NCBI GenBank assembly: GCA_902478875.1
Contig: CABSMZ010000056.1
Location: forward strand, 1-10,334
Direction: 5' to 3'
Source of the DNA: an uncultured Collinsella sp.
GTDB lineage: Bacteria > Actinomycetota > Coriobacteriia > Coriobacteriales > Coriobacteriaceae
Length of the DNA stretch: 10,334 bases
Both the position numbers and the translations under genes were made by a program. Of this stretch, positions 6,483 to 10,334 are shown in pieces. Position 1 is the stretch's first letter, and each line of letters opens with the position of its first letter. A model generated the notes under the pieces. It was not told the origin of the DNA and did not search any database. It worked only from the letters and a program-made list of their open reading frames with translations.

Positions 6483-6549
6483 CAAACCATCACAACATTC
6501 GATGAAAATCGCGATTTTGACGAAAAGCGTCGAATGTTGTGATGGTTTG
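6483..6549. repeat. Long hairpin with 20-bp perfect arms and a palindromic loop
   Basis: The arm starting CAAACCATCACAAC (6483-6502) is the exact reverse complement of 6530-6549, and a wobble plus one more pair extend it. The 27-base interior contains a second perfect palindrome, AAAATCGCGATTTT (6505-6518). The element is about 67 bases, lies 9 bases after the previous hairpin, and has no U-tract on either side. It resembles a REP- or MITE-like intergenic repeat or a structured RNA; no coding capacity is apparent. Confidence 0.7.
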
Positions 6550-6624
6550 CGTTTCGGGCGGCGCGGTCTTCGTTGTGGGCGAGACGATTTTCGCTATGGA
6601 CGGTGCGGTTTCGCTGCAGAACCA

Positions 6625-6654
6625 CCAGCCCGCCGCCTGCCAGCCCGCCGCCCT
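6625..6654. repeat. Short GC-rich tandem repeat
   Basis: Two consecutive 15-base units both begin CCAGCCCGCCGCC and differ only in the last two bases. They sit in the gene-free region before gatC. They may simply reflect replication slippage. Confidence 0.6.
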
Positions 6655-6709
6655 CGTTACGTTTTCGCTGCATTTGGCTAAAGCACCTGCTCCAAGCGGC
6701 GTTGCCTTG

Positions 6710-6715
6710 TATACT
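6710..6715 (+). promoter_or_regulatory. Probable -10 box of the gatCAB operon
   Basis: TATACT, preceded by TG at 6708-6709, lies 35 bases before the gatC start. No convincing -35 hexamer is seen at the usual spacing. The rest of 6550-6700 shows no coding signal. Confidence 0.5.
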
Positions 6716-6750
6716 AGAGCGGTTTATCTGTTATGCGGAAGGGAGCGCCT

Positions 6751-7062
6751 ATGGCACTCAGCGAGAAAGACGTGCGCGGCATCGCCGAGTACGCAAAGAT
6801 CGCACTGACCGATGACGAGCTCACCCAGATGACGTCCTACATGAATGATGCCGTCCAGATGCTCGAGCCCGTCTTGCAATATGACTTACCCGACGTGGAG
6901 CCCACGTTCCATCCCATCGGAAGCCTGTCCAACGTGATGGGCGATGACCTGCGCGAGCCCGAGCGCGACCTGCCGCTCGACGTCGCGCTCGAAAACGCCG
7001 GCAGCGCGCGCGACCGCTACTTCCGCGTGCCGTCCATTTTGGGAGAGGGGGAGAGCGAGTAA
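6751..7062 (+). CDS. gatC: Asp/Glu-tRNA amidotransferase subunit C
   Basis: This is the small structural subunit that wraps around GatA and stabilises the GatCAB complex in the cytoplasm, which converts Glu-tRNA(Gln) and/or Asp-tRNA(Asn) to the amide forms. Its 103 residues match the usual length. The N-terminus (LSEKDVRGIAEYAKIALTDDEL) and the later PTFHP segment with the DLREPERDLPLDVALENA region followed by YFRVPSIL are typical. The start at 6751 is chosen over the in-frame ATG at 6733 because GGAAGGGAG (6737-6745) lies just before it. Its stop codon overlaps the gatA start in TAATG, so the operon is translationally coupled. Confidence 0.95.
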   Translation: MALSEKDVRGIAEYAKIALTDDELTQMTSYMNDAVQMLEPVLQYDLPDVEPTFHPIGSLSNVMGDDLREPERDLPLDVALENAGSARDRYFRVPSILGEGESE

Positions 7063-8576
7063 TGGCGCTAAGCTTCGATTCCCTTACCGCCGCCCAGATC
7101 GCCGCAGGCGTTGCCGCCGGCGACTTTACCGCTACCGAGGTGGCTCAGGCCTTCCTTGCCGCCATCGAGGCACGCGAGGGCGGGGTCCAGGCATTCCTGC
7201 AGGTGGCGCCCGAGCTTGCGCTCGAGGCCGCTGCGCGCGTGGATGCCGACCGTGCCGCAGGCAAGCCGCTGCCCCCGCTTGCGGGCGTGCCGCTGGCTAT
7301 TAAGGACAACATGAACCTCGTGGGCACGCGCACCACCTGCGCTTCCCGCATGCTCGAGAACTACCAGAGCGTCTACACCGCCACCTGCGTCCAGCGTATG
7401 CTCGATGCCGGCTGCCTGCCCATGGGCAAGGCCAACATGGACGAGTTTGCCTTTGGCAGCTCCACCGAGAGCTCGGCGTTCCACCGTACCAACAACCCCT
7501 GGGATACCGAGCGCGTGCCCGGCGGCTCCTCGGGCGGCTCCGCTGCTGCCGTCGCCGCGGGCGAGGTCGCGCTCTCGCTGGGCTCGGACACCGGCGGCTC
7601 CATTCGCCAGCCGGCGTCGCTGTGCGGCGTGGTGGGCTTTAAGCCCACGTATGGCGCCGTGAGCCGTTACGGCGTGGTTGCCTTTGGCTCGTCGCTCGAC
7701 CAGGTGGGCCCCTTTGGCCGCACGGTCGAGGATGTCGCGCTGGCCATGAACGCGCTTACCGGCGCGGGCCACGATCCGTACGACTGCACCAGCCAGGATT
7801 GCGCCGTCGACTTTACCGAGCATCTCAACGACAGCATCGAGGGCAAGCGCGTGGGCATTATCCCTGCGTTTATGGAGGCCGAGGGCCTGACGCCCGAGGT
7901 CAAGGCCGCTGTTCAGCGCGCCGCCCAGGAGCTGCGGAACCAGGGCGCCGAGCTGGTCGAGGTCGACCTGCCGCACCTGGATGCCGCTATCGCCGCCTAC
8001 TACGTCATCGGCCCTGCCGAGGCGTTCTCCAACCTGGCACGTTTCGACGGCATTCGCTACGGCTATCAGGAGGAGGGCTGCGCCAACCTGTCCGATCAGA
8101 GCTCGCTGTCGCGCGCCCACGGCTTTGGCGCCGAGGCCAAGCGCCGTCAGATGCTCGGCGCCTACCTGCTGAGCTCGGGTGTGTACGACAAGTATTATTA
8201 CGCCGCGCAGAAGGCCCGCACGCTCATCACGCAGGACTACGACGCCGCGTATGCCAAGGTGGATACCATCCTCATGCCCGCCTCGCCGCGCACGGCCTTT
8301 AAGTTTGGCGAGATCAGCGACCCAACGCAGATGTACCTCTCCGACCTGTACACCATCTCGCTCAACATTTGCGGCAACGGCGGTATCTCGGTGCCGCTGG
8401 GCCTGGGCGAGGACACTCAGCTGCCCGTTTCTGCCCAGCTGGTGGGTCCGGCGTTTAAGGACCGTCAGCTGCTCACGTTTGCCCGCGCCCTGGAGCGCGG
8501 CTTTGCCGATGCCGCCACGGGCGCGCCCGCGCTTTCCGTCGCGCCCGATTTTGCCGGAAAGGGAGGCGAGCTGTAA
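7062..8576 (+). CDS. gatA: Asp/Glu-tRNA amidotransferase subunit A (amidase)
   Basis: GatA hydrolyses glutamine and delivers the ammonia to GatB for transamidation of misacylated tRNA. This 504-residue protein, slightly longer than usual, belongs to the amidase-signature family. The Ser-cisSer-Lys triad is intact: Lys81 in GVPLAIKDN, Ser156 in PGGSSGGSAAAVAAG and nucleophile Ser180 in DTGGSIRQPAS. The spacing is the same as in characterised GatA, shifted by two residues. The C-terminal part has the expected ILMPASPRTAFKFGE and ISVPLGL segments. The start overlaps the gatC stop, with a purine-rich GGGAGAGGGGGAG tract ahead. The gene ends in another TAATG overlap with gatB. Third codon positions are strongly G/C. 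Confidence 0.98.
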   Translation: MALSFDSLTAAQIAAGVAAGDFTATEVAQAFLAAIEAREGGVQAFLQVAPELALEAAARVDADRAAGKPLPPLAGVPLAIKDNMNLVGTRTTCASRMLENYQSVYTATCVQRMLDAGCLPMGKANMDEFAFGSSTESSAFHRTNNPWDTERVPGGSSGGSAAAVAAGEVALSLGSDTGGSIRQPASLCGVVGFKPTYGAVSRYGVVAFGSSLDQVGPFGRTVEDVALAMNALTGAGHDPYDCTSQDCAVDFTEHLNDSIEGKRVGIIPAFMEAEGLTPEVKAAVQRAAQELRNQGAELVEVDLPHLDAAIAAYYVIGPAEAFSNLARFDGIRYGYQEEGCANLSDQSSLSRAHGFGAEAKRRQMLGAYLLSSGVYDKYYYAAQKARTLITQDYDAAYAKVDTILMPASPRTAFKFGEISDPTQMYLSDLYTISLNICGNGGISVPLGLGEDTQLPVSAQLVGPAFKDRQLLTFARALERGFADAATGAPALSVAPDFAGKGGEL

Positions 8577-10252
8577 TGAAGGAGCTTTCCGAGGTCCTGC
8601 AGGATTGGGAGGCCGTGATCGGCCTGGAGATCCATACCGAGCTCACCGCACTCGATACCAAGATGTTCTGCAACTGCAAGCTCAGCCACGATGACGAGCC
8701 CAACGCCAACGTGTGCCCGGTGTGCCTGGGCCTGCCCGGCGCCCTGCCGGTGCCCAACAAGCGCGCCATCGAGAGCATTGTCAAGGCCGGTCTCGCCACC
8801 AACTGCGAGATTCAGCGTCACTCGATGTTCTACCGCAAGCACTACTTCTACCCCGACATGGCCAAGAACTTCCAAACCACGCAGGGTCCGGTCGCTTTTG
8901 CCATGTACGGTCACCTGGACCTGGACGTGACCGGTCGCGGTGCCGCCGAGCGCCCCGACTGCGCGTTCGGCGAGGCCGAGGCCCAGAGCCTGGCGAGCGC
9001 TTCGGCCAACGCCGAGGGTCTGTCCACGTCCATGACGTCGACCATGCGCGAGGGCAACCAGCGCGCCGGCCACCTGGCCAGCTACGACGCGTCCAACCTG
9101 CAGATGCCCGAGCGTCGCGAGGACGGTTCCTACACGGTGCCCATCCGCATCCTGCGCATCCACATGGAGGAGGACGCCGCCAAGATGGTCCACGTGGGCG
9201 GTGCCGAGGGCCGCATCACCGCCGCGGCTGAGTCGCTCGTCGACTATAACCGCTGCGGCACGCCTTTGATTGAGCTCGTCACCGAGCCCGACCTTCGCAC
9301 GCCTGAGGAGGCTCGCCTGTTTATGGAGAAGCTCCGTCGCATTTTTGTGACGCTGGGCATTTCGGACTGCTCCATGGAGAAGGGCTCCATGCGCTGCGAC
9401 GGCAACGTGTCGCTGCGCCGCCGCGGCGAGACCAAGCTGGGCACCAAGACCGAGCTCAAGAACCTCAACTCATTTAAGAGCCTGCACGACGGCCTTGCCT
9501 ACGAGATTTGCCGCCAGGCCGAGGTACTCGAGGAGGGCGGCATCATCTATCAGGAGACCCGCCATTGGGAGCCCAGCCGCAAGCGCACCGTGGTCATGCG
9601 CGTCAAGGAGACGGCTGACGACTATCGTCTGTTCCCCGATCCCGATCTGGCGCCGTTCGATCTGGACGATGAGTTCATCGACCGCTGCCGTGGCGAGATC
9701 CCCGAGCTGCCCGATGCCAAGCGCGCCCGTTTTGAGGCCGACTTTGGCATTAAGGCTGCCGATGCCGAGCAGATTGCCGGCGATCCGGAGTTTGCCGAGT
9801 TCTTTGAGGCCGCCGCTGCCGGTATGGCTGGCAAGGAGGCTCAGACGGTTGCAAACCTGCTGGTGAACGAGATGATCGCCTACCTTAAGGGCGCGGGCGT
9901 CTCGCTGGCCGAGTCCGGCATCGCGCCGGCTCAGGTGGCAGCGCTGGCCAAGCTGCTGGCGACCGATGCCATCAGCTCCAACCAGGCGCACGAGGTCTTT
10001 GAGGCCATGGCCCAGACCGGCGACGACCCCAACAAGATCGTCGATGAGCGCGGTATGCGCCAGGTGAGCGATGCCGGCGCGCTGCAGCCGATCGTGGACG
10101 AGGTGCTGGCTAACTGTGCCGATCAGGCGCAGCAGTACCGCGATGGCAACCAGAAGGTCATCGGCTTTTTGGTGGGCCAGTGCATGAAGGCGAGCCGCGG
10201 CAAGGGCAACCCGAAGCTCTTCAACGAGTTGCTGAGAACGTCGCTCTCGTAA
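8576..10252 (+). CDS. gatB: Asp/Glu-tRNA amidotransferase subunit B, with an internal insertion
   Basis: GatB binds the tRNA, activates the misacylated Glu or Asp with ATP and transfers ammonia received from GatA. The N-terminal catalytic cradle shows AVIGLEIHTEL (13-23), the metal-type cysteine set CNC...CPVCLGLPG (32-55) and YFYPD (90-94). IHMEEDAAK (195-203), VDYNRCGTPLIELVTEPD, a helical domain and the C-terminal GatB/YqeY tail ending GNPKLFNELL follow. At 558 residues it is clearly longer than the usual roughly 475-500. Most of the excess is an Ala/Ser/Glu-rich stretch at about 119-187, where other GatB proteins have only a short turn. The reading frame is intact and the motifs on both sides are normal, so function is expected. 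GGGAGG lies 9 bases before the start. Confidence 0.97.
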   Translation: MKELSEVLQDWEAVIGLEIHTELTALDTKMFCNCKLSHDDEPNANVCPVCLGLPGALPVPNKRAIESIVKAGLATNCEIQRHSMFYRKHYFYPDMAKNFQTTQGPVAFAMYGHLDLDVTGRGAAERPDCAFGEAEAQSLASASANAEGLSTSMTSTMREGNQRAGHLASYDASNLQMPERREDGSYTVPIRILRIHMEEDAAKMVHVGGAEGRITAAAESLVDYNRCGTPLIELVTEPDLRTPEEARLFMEKLRRIFVTLGISDCSMEKGSMRCDGNVSLRRRGETKLGTKTELKNLNSFKSLHDGLAYEICRQAEVLEEGGIIYQETRHWEPSRKRTVVMRVKETADDYRLFPDPDLAPFDLDDEFIDRCRGEIPELPDAKRARFEADFGIKAADAEQIAGDPEFAEFFEAAAAGMAGKEAQTVANLLVNEMIAYLKGAGVSLAESGIAPAQVAALAKLLATDAISSNQAHEVFEAMAQTGDDPNKIVDERGMRQVSDAGALQPIVDEVLANCADQAQQYRDGNQKVIGFLVGQCMKASRGKGNPKLFNELLRTSLS

Positions 10253-10334
10253 GCGGGAACCCGGGAGCCCCGGCAGGGCGGGTGCTTCCTCAAAATTTCG
10301 AACAGTCCTGCGCAAGACGAAGGCCACATTAAGT

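Noticed and set aside
6426..6750. CRISPR array or tRNA in the sortase-gatC interval
   Set aside because: The repeats are two different hairpins and a single short tandem duplication, without regularly spaced repeats, and no cloverleaf could be drawn.
7068..8120. Long minus-strand open frames opposite gatA, gatB and the second pilin
   Set aside because: These are expected mirror frames of high-GC coding DNA. The + strand genes have conserved catalytic motifs, and the mirror frames have none.
10253..10334. Terminator after gatB
   Set aside because: The tail holds short GC-rich self-complementary bits and GTCCTGCGCAAGAC but no stem followed by a U-run. The terminator may lie beyond the window, or the operon may continue.

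Overview
The window looks like chromosome from a high-GC Gram-positive bacterium, most likely a gut Coriobacteriia member of the Collinsella type. This rests on the base composition, the strong GGAGG-type ribosome binding sites, the sortase-assembled pilins and the style of the gatCAB genes. The genus is an inference from general resemblance, since no marker gene is present. All recognisable genes lie on the + strand.

Layout. (1) 2-3139: two tandem, related LPXTG-type pilin subunits with isopeptide-forming domains. The first is cut by the left window edge. The second is complete and probably the shaft (backbone) pilin. A strong intrinsic terminator follows at 3240-3278. (2) 3279-3617: a gene-free stretch with several hairpins, one pair of which could be mutually exclusive. 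(3) 3618-5377: a two-gene cassette resembling type IV (AbiE-like) toxin-antitoxin or abortive-infection modules. It has a consensus -10 box overlapped by a 20-bp near-perfect palindrome, a likely autoregulatory operator. A winged-helix AbiEi-like protein overlaps an AbiEii-like nucleotidyltransferase by 19 bp. (4) 5391-6425: a strand-specific hairpin, then a membrane-bound class C (pilin-polymerising) sortase. (5) 6426-6750: an intergenic region with two perfect long hairpins and a short GC-rich tandem repeat, then the gatC promoter region. (6) 6751-10252: gatC-gatA-gatB, translationally coupled by TAATG overlaps, encoding the tRNA-dependent amidotransferase. The last 82 bases hold no recognisable gene.

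How the parts fit. The pilins and the class C sortase would together build a covalent pilus: the sortase cleaves the C-terminal sorting signals and links subunits through a pilin-domain lysine. The notable feature is that the defence-like cassette sits between the pilin genes and the sortase, each block having its own apparent transcription signals. GatCAB is a housekeeping enzyme unrelated to the pilus. Base composition is mosaic: the first pilin and the gat genes use almost only G/C-ending codons, whereas the second pilin and the AbiE-like cassette are visibly richer in A/T.
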